Below are positions 51,756 through 60,596 of a stretch of 64,000 bases of DNA, in pieces (the stretch's first letter is position 1; each line of letters starts with the position of its first letter). The translations under genes were made by a program, and so were the position numbers. Below the pieces are notes generated by a model. The model did no database searches, was not told the origin of the DNA, and worked only from the letters and a program-made list of their open reading frames with translations. Origin of the DNA: Bradyrhizobium arachidis (GTDB lineage Bacteria; Pseudomonadota; Alphaproteobacteria; Rhizobiales; Xanthobacteraceae); assembly GCF_015291705.1 (NCBI RefSeq), contig NZ_CP030050.1, forward strand, positions 6,510,001 through 6,574,000. The letters are read 5' to 3'.

Positions 51756-52730
51756 ATGCTGCAATGGGAAAAGCTTGGAAAGCTCTTTGACCCCCGCGAC
51801 CACAAGGATCATCCTTGGATGCGCGAATTCGCGCAATCTCCGAGCGTCCTGATTCTCGACGATGTCATCAGAGTCTATTTTTGCTCGAGGCCTGCGCCGG
51901 ACGAGCTCGGCCAATACAAGAGCTACATTGCGTTCATCGAGTTGGACCGAAGAACGCCGACGCGGGTGGTTCGGATTTGCAACGAACCGGTGATGAGGCT
52001 CGGCGGGTGCGGAACCTTCGACGAATTCGGAACGAATCCGGTCTCGGTGATCCGGCACGACAACCAGATCCGTGCGTATTATGCGGGGTGGACGCGATGC
52101 GAGTCGGTCCCCTTTAACGCCGCGATCGGCATCGCCATCAGCAACGACAATGGCGAATCCTTTGAGAGGGTTGGCCAAGGACCGGTCCTTTCATACACCC
52201 CGGATGAACCGTTTCTCCTGGGAAGCCCGCGGATTCGAAGATTCAACGGCCAATGGTACCTCTGGTACGTCGCGGGCAAGCGGTGGCTGAAGACTTCGGG
52301 CAGGCCCGAGCCGGTCTACAAAATTCGCATGGCCACCTCCTCCGACGGATTGAGCTGGCGAAAGGCGGGCGTCGACCTGATCGAAGACAGGCTGGGTGAA
52401 AACGAATGCCAGGCGGGCGCCGACGTCATCGAACGGGCCGGCCGTTTTCACATGTTCTATTCCTATCGGCAAAGCCAGAACTACAAGGGCCGGGAAGGCG
52501 GATATCGCATTGGCTACGCTGTTTCCGAGGATCTCGTGAACTGGAAGAGAAATGACGCGGTCGCGGGAATGGAAGTTTCCGCCGAGGGCTGGGATTCTGA
52601 AATGGTGAACTATGGCCACGTGTTCGGTTTGGACGGCGAGACGTACATGATCTATCAGGGAAATGAGATGGGCCGCGCAGGCATCGGTTTGGCTCGCCTG
52701 CAAAACTCCCCGGATTGGTTCAAGCCATGA
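51756..52730 (+). CDS. Beta-propeller glycosidase-like protein (GH43/GH130 type), first of a tandem pair
   Basis: 324 residues, no signal peptide. Repeated WYLWYV / IRVYFCSR-type strands and conserved acidic segments GTFDEFGTNP, DEPFLLGSPRI and GENECQAGADVI fit a five-bladed beta-propeller of glycoside hydrolases or phosphorylases. The lack of export signal suggests cytoplasmic action on a sugar intermediate. The following gene encodes a paralogue sharing KLGKxFDP, FAQSP, ECQA and YxGNExG. The start is 9 bp after the phosphoesterase gene. Confidence 0.82.
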   Translation: MLQWEKLGKLFDPRDHKDHPWMREFAQSPSVLILDDVIRVYFCSRPAPDELGQYKSYIAFIELDRRTPTRVVRICNEPVMRLGGCGTFDEFGTNPVSVIRHDNQIRAYYAGWTRCESVPFNAAIGIAISNDNGESFERVGQGPVLSYTPDEPFLLGSPRIRRFNGQWYLWYVAGKRWLKTSGRPEPVYKIRMATSSDGLSWRKAGVDLIEDRLGENECQAGADVIERAGRFHMFYSYRQSQNYKGREGGYRIGYAVSEDLVNWKRNDAVAGMEVSAEGWDSEMVNYGHVFGLDGETYMIYQGNEMGRAGIGLARLQNSPDWFKP

Positions 52731-53677
52731 AGTGGAGGAAGCTCGGGAAGATCTTCGACCCCACCGAACATAAGCTGCCAAACGATTGTTTGGAGTTTGC
52801 CCAGTCGCCGCAAGCGCTGGTTCTGAAGGATCGTGTGCGGGTTTATTTCTCAACTCGCAGACGAGACGAGGTCGGGAAATATCTAAGCCACGTCGCCTAC
52901 GTGGATTTCACCAGGAACATGGGCGAGATCCTCGATGTCTGCGAGCACACGGTCATAGAGCTGGGAGAGCTCGGGGCCTTCGACGAGCATGGCATTTTCC
53001 CCATGCATGTTTTTGATGACGGCGACAGAGTTCTTGGATTCACCACGGGATGGAATCGAAAGGCCTCGGTCAGCGCGGATTCATCGATTGGCCTTGCCGT
53101 AAGCACGGACGGCGGACGGACGTTTCAGAAGCACGGAACGGGTCCGGTCATGACCGCCTCTCTGCACGAACCCTTTTTGATCGCCGATTCATTCGTGATG
53201 TCGATCGGTGGCATTTACTACATGTGGTACATTTTCGGAACGAGATGGAAATCGTTCTCCGAAACCGACCCACCCGACAGAGTCTACAAGATCGCCTGCG
53301 CCACATCCACGGATGCGATCAACTGGCAAAGGAATGCCACGCAAATCATCGCTGATTGCATCGGCGACGATGAATGCCAGGCTTTGCCGACGGTATTCAG
53401 CCGGGATGACGTCTATCACATGTACTTCTGCTTCCGTCCCTGCCACGGCTTCCGGGAAAAAGGCAGAAATAGCTATCGTCTCGGATACGCCTATTCGCAG
53501 GACCTGATCAGCTGGACGCGAGACGACTCGAAGGGCGGCATCGACCTTTCGCAGGATGGCTGGGATTCGCAGATGCAATGCTATCCGCATGTTTTCGCCT
53601 GCGATGACAGAATCTACATGCTCTACAATGGGAACGAGTTTGGCAAATTCGGCTTTGGATTGGCCGAATTGGTATAA
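52727..53677 (+). CDS. Beta-propeller glycosidase-like protein (GH43/GH130 type), second of a tandem pair
   Basis: 316 residues from an ATG overlapping the stop of the paralogue (ATGA). Shared blocks are KLGKIFDPTEH, LEFAQSP, GAFDEHGIFPM, LHEPFLIAD, YYMWYIFGTRW, GDDECQALPTVF and YNGNEFGKFGFGLA. The same fold and uncertainty apply. The two copies probably arose by duplication; they may act on related sugars or form a heteromeric enzyme. Confidence 0.82.
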   Translation: MKWRKLGKIFDPTEHKLPNDCLEFAQSPQALVLKDRVRVYFSTRRRDEVGKYLSHVAYVDFTRNMGEILDVCEHTVIELGELGAFDEHGIFPMHVFDDGDRVLGFTTGWNRKASVSADSSIGLAVSTDGGRTFQKHGTGPVMTASLHEPFLIADSFVMSIGGIYYMWYIFGTRWKSFSETDPPDRVYKIACATSTDAINWQRNATQIIADCIGDDECQALPTVFSRDDVYHMYFCFRPCHGFREKGRNSYRLGYAYSQDLISWTRDDSKGGIDLSQDGWDSQMQCYPHVFACDDRIYMLYNGNEFGKFGFGLAELV

Positions 53678-53701
53678 CCGCAGAATCTTTGAGAGACCCT
53701 T

Positions 53702-54463
53702 ATGTCGCAAATGAGAGACTACAATCGCGAGCTGAACGACACTGGTAACGTGGACAATCAGAAATACGCGTACCAGTTCGATTTCGATGTGATGCAGCCA
53801 TTCATGATCCGGTCCTTTGCGCCCTTCTTCAGAGGCGAAAGTCTTCTCGAGCTGGGAAGCTACACCGGCGAATTCACCAAGAGGTTTCTGCCTTTCTTCA
53901 AGGATATAACCTGCGTCGAAGCATCGGATGTCGCGATTGCGGAAGCCAAGAGCCGTTTCGGCTCCAGGATCGAGTTCATCAACTCGACATTCGAAACCGT
54001 GCAATTGCCGAGGCGATACGACAATATCGTGATGACCCACGTTCTCGAGCATCTTGACGATCCCCAACTCGTCTTGCGCTTGATCAACGAAAAGTGGCTT
54101 TCAGAAAATGGGAGATTGTTCTTGGCATGCCCGAATGCGCATGCCCCATCGAGACAGATTGCGGTCAAGATGGGACTGATCTCGCACAACTCCGCCATTA
54201 CTCCTGCGGAAGCTGAGCACGGGCACCGCATCACCTATTCGTTGGATACGTTGGAGCGTGATGCGGTTGCGGCGGGGCTCAATGTGATCCATCGCTCCGG
54301 GGTGTTTTTCAAGGCCCTGGCCAACTTCCAGTGGGATCGCTTGCTGCAGACGGACATCATTTCCGAAGCCTATCTCGAGGGCGCCTACAAATTGGGCCAG
54401 CAGTATCCGGATCTATGCTCGAGCATTTTCTTGGTTTGCGAACCTGGACGATCAAAAGCCTGA
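53702..54463 (+). CDS. Class I SAM-dependent methyltransferase, last gene of the operon
   Basis: 253 residues. SLLELGSYTGEFTKRFLPFF is the SAM-binding motif I region, IVMTHVLEHLDDPQLVLRLI the post-I motif, and GRLFLACPNAHAPS follows. It resembles sugar or carrier methyltransferases of surface glycan clusters. It starts 24 bp after the second propeller gene and is followed by a terminator and an IS remnant. Confidence 0.9.
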   Translation: MSQMRDYNRELNDTGNVDNQKYAYQFDFDVMQPFMIRSFAPFFRGESLLELGSYTGEFTKRFLPFFKDITCVEASDVAIAEAKSRFGSRIEFINSTFETVQLPRRYDNIVMTHVLEHLDDPQLVLRLINEKWLSENGRLFLACPNAHAPSRQIAVKMGLISHNSAITPAEAEHGHRITYSLDTLERDAVAAGLNVIHRSGVFFKALANFQWDRLLQTDIISEAYLEGAYKLGQQYPDLCSSIFLVCEPGRSKA

Positions 54464-54567
54464 CCCGGCGATTTTCTTTCGGAGCTTTGGCGGGTTTGGG
54501 CTAATCCGCCTATGTTTCCGGTGCGAGGATCTCTGCGCCGCGCACTGTTTTCGTGCGAGGACCAGCT

Positions 54568-54590
54568 CCCGCCATTTAGCCAATGGCGGG
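54568..54590 (+). terminator. Terminator-like hairpin after the methyltransferase operon
   Basis: Perfect 9-bp stem CCCGCCATT / AATGGCGGG with TAGCC loop, then CTCTTTC. It lies 105 bases past the methyltransferase stop. Confidence 0.7.
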
Positions 54591-54610
54591 CTCTTTCATG
54601 CGAGAGCGAT

Positions 54611-54694
54611 CTCCGCGCGACGACCGCCGATCTGTGCTGCACGCACGGGCTCAGCCAACCGACCTTCTACACCTGGGGGAGCAAATCCGGCGGT
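54611..54694 (+). pseudogene. IS3-family transposase OrfA remnant
   Basis: The 28 codons read ADLCCTHGLSQPTFYTWGSK in the middle, a close match in pattern to the helix-turn-helix of IS3-family (IS407-like) OrfA proteins, ADLCRKHGISxATFYxWKxK. No start, OrfB or inverted ends remain. The 3' half overlaps the end of the WbqC gene on the other strand. Confidence 0.75.
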
Positions 54695-55407
54695 TCGGAG
54701 CAAGCGCCTCCAACCAGGTCATAGTTGCCGGCTATGACTTCCCTGAGCTTGGCCACCGAATTGAACATCAGCAGATCGACAATCGAAAGATACGGCACCT
54801 GAGCCTGGCCGAATTGTTCGTAGGGAAACGGCCTTGTTCGGAGAGCTCTAAATTCGACTCCACGGGCTCCAAAAGCGTTGGGATCATAGAGCTCCAGGCC
54901 GCCAATCGCGTTGATATACTTTCGCGCCCCCATCGCTTCGCACAATGCAAGGACCTTGTCCTGAAACTTGAGCGAATGGTCGATGGGAATCTCGGACGAG
55001 ATCTTGAGGGCGGTCTTTAAGCCCAGATGCTCGCAGGTCATGCGCAGCGAATTGAAGATATAGCGAAATAGATTGGGGTCCTGAAAACCGACAATCTCTT
55101 CCAGGAGCGGAAAGGTCTCCTTGAAGAAAGGCGCGGTGCGATAGGCTCCCCGCCACTGATTGAGCAGCTTTGCACGATCGAAATCGGCCGCCAATTCCCT
55201 GTGACGAATATCCAGGGCATCGGAATCCTTCTTCAACGAAAGTGAAAACAGGACATCCTTTCCGTTGACCAGCATCCGGTTGCGGTTGATCCATCCCTTC
55301 TTGGTATATTTGATGTTGTCGTAGACGACAAAAACATCGACCGCAGCAATGAGCTGATAGTAGCCGATGTAGGGAAGAAAATACGGCTGCATGATCGCGA
55401 GTTTCAT
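54667..55407 (-). CDS. WbqC-family protein
   Basis: 246 residues from Met at 55407. MKLAIMQPYFLPYIGYYQLI, DNIKYTKKGWINRNRML and INAIGGLELYD are WbqC features. These proteins are encoded in O-antigen and surface glycan clusters; several are thought to transfer or attach amino or acyl groups, though biochemical proof is limited. The last about eight residues and the stop are encoded by the transposase remnant on the opposite strand, so the C-terminus has been replaced. Confidence 0.88.
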   Translation of the reverse strand: MKLAIMQPYFLPYIGYYQLIAAVDVFVVYDNIKYTKKGWINRNRMLVNGKDVLFSLSLKKDSDALDIRHRELAADFDRAKLLNQWRGAYRTAPFFKETFPLLEEIVGFQDPNLFRYIFNSLRMTCEHLGLKTALKISSEIPIDHSLKFQDKVLALCEAMGARKYINAIGGLELYDPNAFGARGVEFRALRTRPFPYEQFGQAQVPYLSIVDLLMFNSVAKLREVIAGNYDLVGGACSEPPDLLPQV

Positions 55408-55606
55408 TTCGTGCAACGCCCTGCTACCGTGAAGAAGCTCATTCGCAAACTTCGCCCGCCCCCGCCGAATCCATATTGGGGTAAACCGGCAGACAAGCCG
55501 CCCGTCCAACCCGCGGAAAACGCACTCAGGCGATGACGACCGACTCTCGACCTGCGTTCATCAGCTCCGCACCTCCGTAAAGCTGATGTGCATCCGGCCC
55601 CAGATC

Positions 55607-56362
55607 CTAACCCCAAACCCGCGCCGCACTCGGGATATGACTTTGAGTCGTTGAGGTCGCATTATCGTTGCGGGGCACCACAAGCGGTGCGAGACAAGTA
55701 TACGCCTTGACGAAGCGATAGATGCTGTTCCCCATCATATCGGCCCCGTACGTCGTCATTGCGCGGTTGCCAAGCGCCTCGATGGTCACCAGCCGGTTGT
55801 CCATCGGGAGCCAATACGGATACATTCTCCGCGCTCCTGCAGGGGATAGTACGTACCCGCCCGGGCCAAAACAGCAGTTCAGCCTGAAGGCCGCAACCTG
55901 GGACGTCGCTCGCTGGAAAGCGGCGTCGCTCACGTCATCCGGGCGCTGAGGCCGAAAGACCATCATCGACTTCATGCCTGGCGCCAGCTCAATATCGAGT
56001 ACCGAATCTATATTGCAGCCGAGTACCAGGATATCCCAGTCGCCAAGCGACGGCAGAAGCGTCTTCAGGCGCGCGAGAATGTCGTGACGGATCGTGCAAT
56101 CGTCCTCAAACACGAGGGCCGGCTGATCCTGCTCGGCAACCATCTTCCATATCCGCGACATCGAGGCGGTACCGCCGACCGCGCCCGGGGCGAACCGCGA
56201 ACCGGGAGCGACAATCCCCATCGCCATGACTTCCTCATCGGTCAATTTCAATCCGTCAACAGCTGGGAAACGTTCGAAGGCGATTCCGCAGCCTTCATTC
56301 CGCTTCAGGAATCTTTCGAATTTCTCCGGCTGGCGATCGAGATTAACGACGAAGTTCTTCAT
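55607..56362 (-). CDS. Glycosyltransferase family 25 protein
   Basis: 251 residues. FVVNLDRQPEKFERFLKRN is the N-terminal GT25 motif, ALVFEDDCTIRHD holds the E-D-D nucleotide-sugar-binding motif, and GPGGYVLSPAGARRM matches the C-terminal region. GT25 enzymes add galactose or related sugars to lipooligosaccharide. It is separated by about 200 bp from the WbqC gene on the same strand, and diverges from the dehydratase gene. Confidence 0.9.
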   Translation of the reverse strand: MKNFVVNLDRQPEKFERFLKRNEGCGIAFERFPAVDGLKLTDEEVMAMGIVAPGSRFAPGAVGGTASMSRIWKMVAEQDQPALVFEDDCTIRHDILARLKTLLPSLGDWDILVLGCNIDSVLDIELAPGMKSMMVFRPQRPDDVSDAAFQRATSQVAAFRLNCCFGPGGYVLSPAGARRMYPYWLPMDNRLVTIEALGNRAMTTYGADMMGNSIYRFVKAYTCLAPLVVPRNDNATSTTQSHIPSAARVWG

Positions 56363-56644
56363 GTTTTTCCAACAATGGCGTTAAGGCGACGGATGCCGAT
56401 GCGATCCATTAGCCAGCAATCGATCCTGATTCGCCATACCCGCACCATTCCAAATGTGCGTGATTTCGGAAAATCCCCGCGACGCGGCATGCTTCGCGCA
56501 AGCTAGGGACGATATCGATAACCAATAGACATCGTGGACTCGAGATGACTGACGCGGCCGCCACGCATGAAATTCGGCGACGCGGAGTTCAGCCTAGAAC
56601 TCGGGCCTCCATGGCCTTGCAACGCGTTGCGAACAGGATTTCGA

Positions 56645-57679
56645 ATGCGCACTATTCTGGTTACCGGGGGTGCAGGGTTTATCGGTGCAAACCTGGTTCA
56701 CTACCTCATGGAGAAGTATCCTCTCGATAGGGTCGTGGTCCTCGACGCGCTGACCTATGCGGGCGCCGTCGAAAATCTTCCGCACGATATGGTTCGCTTG
56801 CACGATTCTCGCGGGTCACTCTGGTACGGCGATGTTTGCAACGCCGCACTGGTCGACACGCTTGTGGCAGAAGCCGACGTGGTGATCCATCTGGCGGCAG
56901 AGACCCACGTCACGCGCTCGATTCACGATAGCCTCCAGTTCTTCCAAACTGACGTGCTGGGGACTCAGACGCTGGCGAATGCTGTTGCCAGGTTCGGGCG
57001 CAACATCAAACGCTTTATCCACGTCTCGACATCCGAGGTGTATGGAAATGCGGTTTCGGACATGATGGATGAAAACCATCCGCTGAATCCGATGAGCCCT
57101 TACGCAAGCGCCAAATGCGGTGCCGACCGGCTGATCTATTCTTATTGGGCGACCTACAATATTCCCGTCGTGATCGTTCGGCCTTTCAACAATTTCGGCC
57201 CGATGCAGCATCTCGAAAAGCTCGTCCCGCGCTTCATAACCAGCGCGATGCTCGACGAGCCGCTGACGGTTCACGGCGGTGGCGTGGCCGCCCGCGATTT
57301 CGTCTACGTTGAGGATACCTGCCGCGCGATCGATCTTGTCCTTCAGGCCCCCGGCGAGCTCGTCCATGGCGAAGTCTTCAATGTCGCGACCGGCCAACAC
57401 CGCACGATCAACGAGATCGCCCACGACATCATATCCAAGATGAATTATTCGCCCGCCAAGATCGAATTTGTCGGCGACCGGCCCGGACAGGTCGTGAGAC
57501 ATACCGGTGATTGGTCGAAGATCAATCGCGTGCTCGGCTGGAAACCAAGCTTCTCCTGGCAGGATGGCCTCAGCCGGACGATCGATTGGTATCGCGAAAA
57601 TACCGAGCGCTGGTCGCGACAGCTTTGGCTGCGGAGAATCCCGATCACGTCGGCGTCCGGAAAGAAAGAGTATCACTAG
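56645..57679 (+). CDS. dTDP-glucose 4,6-dehydratase-like NAD-dependent epimerase/dehydratase
   Basis: 344 residues from Met at 56645 with AGGA upstream; an earlier in-frame ATG gives an N-terminal extension unlike the family. TILVTGGAGFIGANLVHYL binds NAD, HVSTSEVYG and PYASAKCGAD hold catalytic Ser/Thr and Tyr-x-x-x-Lys, and VRPFNNFGPMQ marks the C-terminal sugar-binding region. It resembles RmlB-type or UDP-GlcNAc 4,6-dehydratases. The aminotransferase gene downstream suggests that the product keto sugar is aminated. Confidence 0.88.
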   Translation: MRTILVTGGAGFIGANLVHYLMEKYPLDRVVVLDALTYAGAVENLPHDMVRLHDSRGSLWYGDVCNAALVDTLVAEADVVIHLAAETHVTRSIHDSLQFFQTDVLGTQTLANAVARFGRNIKRFIHVSTSEVYGNAVSDMMDENHPLNPMSPYASAKCGADRLIYSYWATYNIPVVIVRPFNNFGPMQHLEKLVPRFITSAMLDEPLTVHGGGVAARDFVYVEDTCRAIDLVLQAPGELVHGEVFNVATGQHRTINEIAHDIISKMNYSPAKIEFVGDRPGQVVRHTGDWSKINRVLGWKPSFSWQDGLSRTIDWYRENTERWSRQLWLRRIPITSASGKKEYH

Positions 57680-57825
57680 TCGACCTGCTTCCCTATTCGA
57701 CGTCGTTTGTCAGGTGACGCGCGCAAGCTGCTTGTGCATCAAGTCCGCAGCAGCTCAAGATGTGCATGGTTGCCGCGAGCTGATGTCAGTCGCGAGTACC
57801 CGTGGCGTGGGCATGCCACATCACC

Positions 57826-59046
57826 ATGGAGCCAAAGTTGCAGGACTATATCGGTATTCGTCGTAGACTCGAGAGGACTGACGCGGTGGCGCCTGAACTT
57901 CCGATGCCGCGGGCACAAAATCCTCTCAATATCGTGCGTCCAAGCTTTCCAAAAACAGAGCAGTTCCTGGCCGCCTTTGAGACGGCACTGGAAACCGGCC
58001 AGGTCGCGAACAATTCCCGTTGGGTTGTCGAATTTGAGCGACGTTTGAGCGAATATCTCGGTGTCCCGTCCCTCGTCTTCTGCAATGGCCAGATCGGGTT
58101 GATGGCCATGCTACGGGCCGCTGGAGTCACCTCTGGCGAAGTGATCGTGCCGTCGTTCACGTTCTGCGCCACACCTCATGCTGTGGAATGGGTGGGCGCC
58201 GAACCGGTCTTCGCGGATATCCTTGACGACCTGACCATGCGCCTCGATCCGGAGGACGTGGAGCGCAGGATCACGGATCGCACCATCGCCATCCTTGCCG
58301 TCGACGCTTACGGAGTAGCCAGCGACTACGCCTCGCTCGCCGACATCGCCAGGCGCCACAGGCTCAAATTTCTCGTCGATAGCGCGCCCTCGTTCGGTAC
58401 CCGCGTTAATGGCCAGCCGGTCGGGAGCTTCGCGGACGCGCAGATGTTCAGCTTCCACGCCACCAAGACCTTCTCGACGATGGAGGGCGGATGCGTCTGC
58501 AGCCACGATCCGGAATTGCTCGCCCGCGTCAAAGCGATACGCAACTTCGGGCAAGTCGACAGTTCCGATTGTGGTGAGCCGGGCCTGAACGGCAAGATGC
58601 TGGAAATATCGGCCCTCATCGGCATCGAGCAGCTCAAGACGTTCGAGCTCGCCGTTGCGACGCGCCGTCGGGCCGTCGAGCGCATGCGCAGCGGGCTTTC
58701 CGAAATTCCCGGTCTGCAGGTGGGGCGAGAACCCGCAGGTGTCGAGGCGAACTGGCTATTCCTGCCGGTCGTTGTCGACGCCGAGCAGTTTGGACTCGAC
58801 CGTGAAGCGCTGGCATCAGCGCTCGAGAAATGTAACGTCTTTGTCCGGAAGTATTACAGCCCGCCATGCCACCACATGACGGCTTACAAGACTCAGAACG
58901 ACGTGAAATTGGACGTGACGGAGCGAACTGCCTACAACGTGATTGCACTACCCGTTTATAACGACATGACCGATGACGAGTGCGATCTCATCGTCGCCGC
59001 CCTGCAGTACGTGCACCAATCGTCGCGTGGCGCGAGCAAGCCTTAA
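57826..59046 (+). CDS. DegT/DnrJ/EryC1/StrS-type sugar aminotransferase
   Basis: 406 residues from Met at 57826; an earlier possible start lies 24 bases before. PLP-binding Lys214 is in FSFHATKTFST, Asp185 in FLVDSAPSFG holds the pyridine nitrogen, and VVEFERRLSEYLGV is at the N-terminus. It would convert a keto sugar made by the dehydratase 146 bp upstream into an amino sugar. Convergent with the GT39 gene. Confidence 0.9.
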   Translation: MEPKLQDYIGIRRRLERTDAVAPELPMPRAQNPLNIVRPSFPKTEQFLAAFETALETGQVANNSRWVVEFERRLSEYLGVPSLVFCNGQIGLMAMLRAAGVTSGEVIVPSFTFCATPHAVEWVGAEPVFADILDDLTMRLDPEDVERRITDRTIAILAVDAYGVASDYASLADIARRHRLKFLVDSAPSFGTRVNGQPVGSFADAQMFSFHATKTFSTMEGGCVCSHDPELLARVKAIRNFGQVDSSDCGEPGLNGKMLEISALIGIEQLKTFELAVATRRRAVERMRSGLSEIPGLQVGREPAGVEANWLFLPVVVDAEQFGLDREALASALEKCNVFVRKYYSPPCHHMTAYKTQNDVKLDVTERTAYNVIALPVYNDMTDDECDLIVAALQYVHQSSRGASKP

Positions 59047-59084
59047 GCACGAAGAGAAATCGACACCACCCCGGACATGACCGC

Positions 59085-60590
59085 TCAAGGCACGAGTTCA
59101 GGCGGCGGCGAGCGGTCCAGCACATCGCCCCTCGCGCCTTCGAGCAGATCGATGCCGTAGGTTTCGACGACGAGCGGCCCGCGCTTGCGCTGCAACTGCG
59201 CGACCTGCGTCACCTGCGTGAAGAAGTCCTCGAGGACGGGATGGCCGCCCTCGCGCAGCTCGTCGACATAGATCAGCTTGCCCGCCAGCAATTTGGGATC
59301 CGGCTCAGGCATGTTGACCCAGCGGATGCGCTGGTTCTGCTGCGCTACGCAGGTGCCGCGGGGCAGGTAGAAGGCGAGCCAGCCGGTCGTGCCGTAGTCG
59401 GGCGCAAGCACGCAGCTCGCGCCGGTGCGGATGCGCACCGCCTCGATCTCGGCCGCAAGCTCGCGCCAGCCGACGCCGACGCTGCGCACGGTCGCATCGC
59501 GGCGATACCCCGACAGCCAGCCGGTGTTGGCCTGCACGATCAGCGCGGCGAACATCACGGTGCCGACCGGCGCGGCCCAGCGCAGGCAGAAATCGGCGAG
59601 GCGCCGCTGGCGCGGCTGCCACGGCACGAGATTGGCAGCGGCCGCCGCAGCGACGACGAAGGGCGGATAGACCGGCGCGAACCAGTTGGCCTCGACGCGG
59701 GCGTGCAGCGAGTGCCAGACGAAATAGACGACGATGGTCCAGAACATCGTCTCGATCAGCACGCGTGAGGCCAGCGCGCCGGCTCGGTGCCAGGTCAGCG
59801 CGTGCAGCCCCATCGCGCCGAGGAGGAAGACCAGCGGGGTAGCGAATGCGATCTGGGTCGGGATCAGCTCGGCGATGAAGACCGGGCGGAAGTCCTCGAT
59901 TTTGGCGCGGCCGAGCTGCTTTGCGAACGAGACCCATTGATGGTCGGCGTTCCACAGGATCACCGGCGAGAACAGCGCCAGCGCAACGAGCCCGCCGAGA
60001 TAGGGCCAGGGCGAGAGAAACCAGCGTCGCAGTTTCGGCACCGCGGCGAGCCAGATCAGGATCGCCGCACCAAAGAACATCGCAGTGTACTTCGACAGCA
60101 GCGCCGCGCCGACCGCGGCGCCGACGGCTAACCACCAGACGCCGCGCCCGGTCTCCAGCACTTTTGCGAGGAAGAACAGCACGAAGCTGGAGGCCACCAG
60201 CAACGGCGCATCCGGCGTCACGATCAGCGTGCCCACGGAGGCCATCATGGTCACGTTGAGCAGGATGGCGCTGGTCGCCGCCACCCGCGCCCCGCCGAAC
60301 AGGATCGCGGCGGAACGATAGATCGCGTAGCTCATCGGCAGCGCGAGCAGGATCGACACCAAGCGGACGCCGAGCTCGGTGTCGCCGGCGATCATGGTAC
60401 CGGCACGGATGACAAAGGCGACCATCGGCGGGTGGTCGTAATAGCCGCCTGCCAGGCTCTTCGACCACATCCAGTAATAGGCTTCGTCGAAGGTGATCGG
60501 CGTGAACGCGGCCGCGACGAGGCGCAAGGCCACCAGCGCGACGATCACCAGCGCGGTGTTGCGGACGATCCGCGCGTCAGCCCCGCCCAT
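59085..60590 (-). CDS. ArnT-like glycosyltransferase family 39 (dolichyl-phosphate-mannose-type) membrane protein
   Basis: 501 residues with about 11 membrane helices. PITFDEAYYWMWSKSLAGG near the N-terminus holds the acidic catalytic pair of GT39/ArnT proteins, followed by YYDHPPMVAFVIRAG. Such enzymes move a sugar from a polyprenyl-phosphate carrier to a lipid or protein at the periplasmic face of the inner membrane. The upstream gene (6 bp apart) encodes a polyprenyl-phosphate sugar synthase, so the pair makes and uses the carrier. Confidence 0.9.
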   Translation of the reverse strand: MGGADARIVRNTALVIVALVALRLVAAAFTPITFDEAYYWMWSKSLAGGYYDHPPMVAFVIRAGTMIAGDTELGVRLVSILLALPMSYAIYRSAAILFGGARVAATSAILLNVTMMASVGTLIVTPDAPLLVASSFVLFFLAKVLETGRGVWWLAVGAAVGAALLSKYTAMFFGAAILIWLAAVPKLRRWFLSPWPYLGGLVALALFSPVILWNADHQWVSFAKQLGRAKIEDFRPVFIAELIPTQIAFATPLVFLLGAMGLHALTWHRAGALASRVLIETMFWTIVVYFVWHSLHARVEANWFAPVYPPFVVAAAAAANLVPWQPRQRRLADFCLRWAAPVGTVMFAALIVQANTGWLSGYRRDATVRSVGVGWRELAAEIEAVRIRTGASCVLAPDYGTTGWLAFYLPRGTCVAQQNQRIRWVNMPEPDPKLLAGKLIYVDELREGGHPVLEDFFTQVTQVAQLQRKRGPLVVETYGIDLLEGARGDVLDRSPPPELVP

Positions 60591-60596
60591 CCTCAG

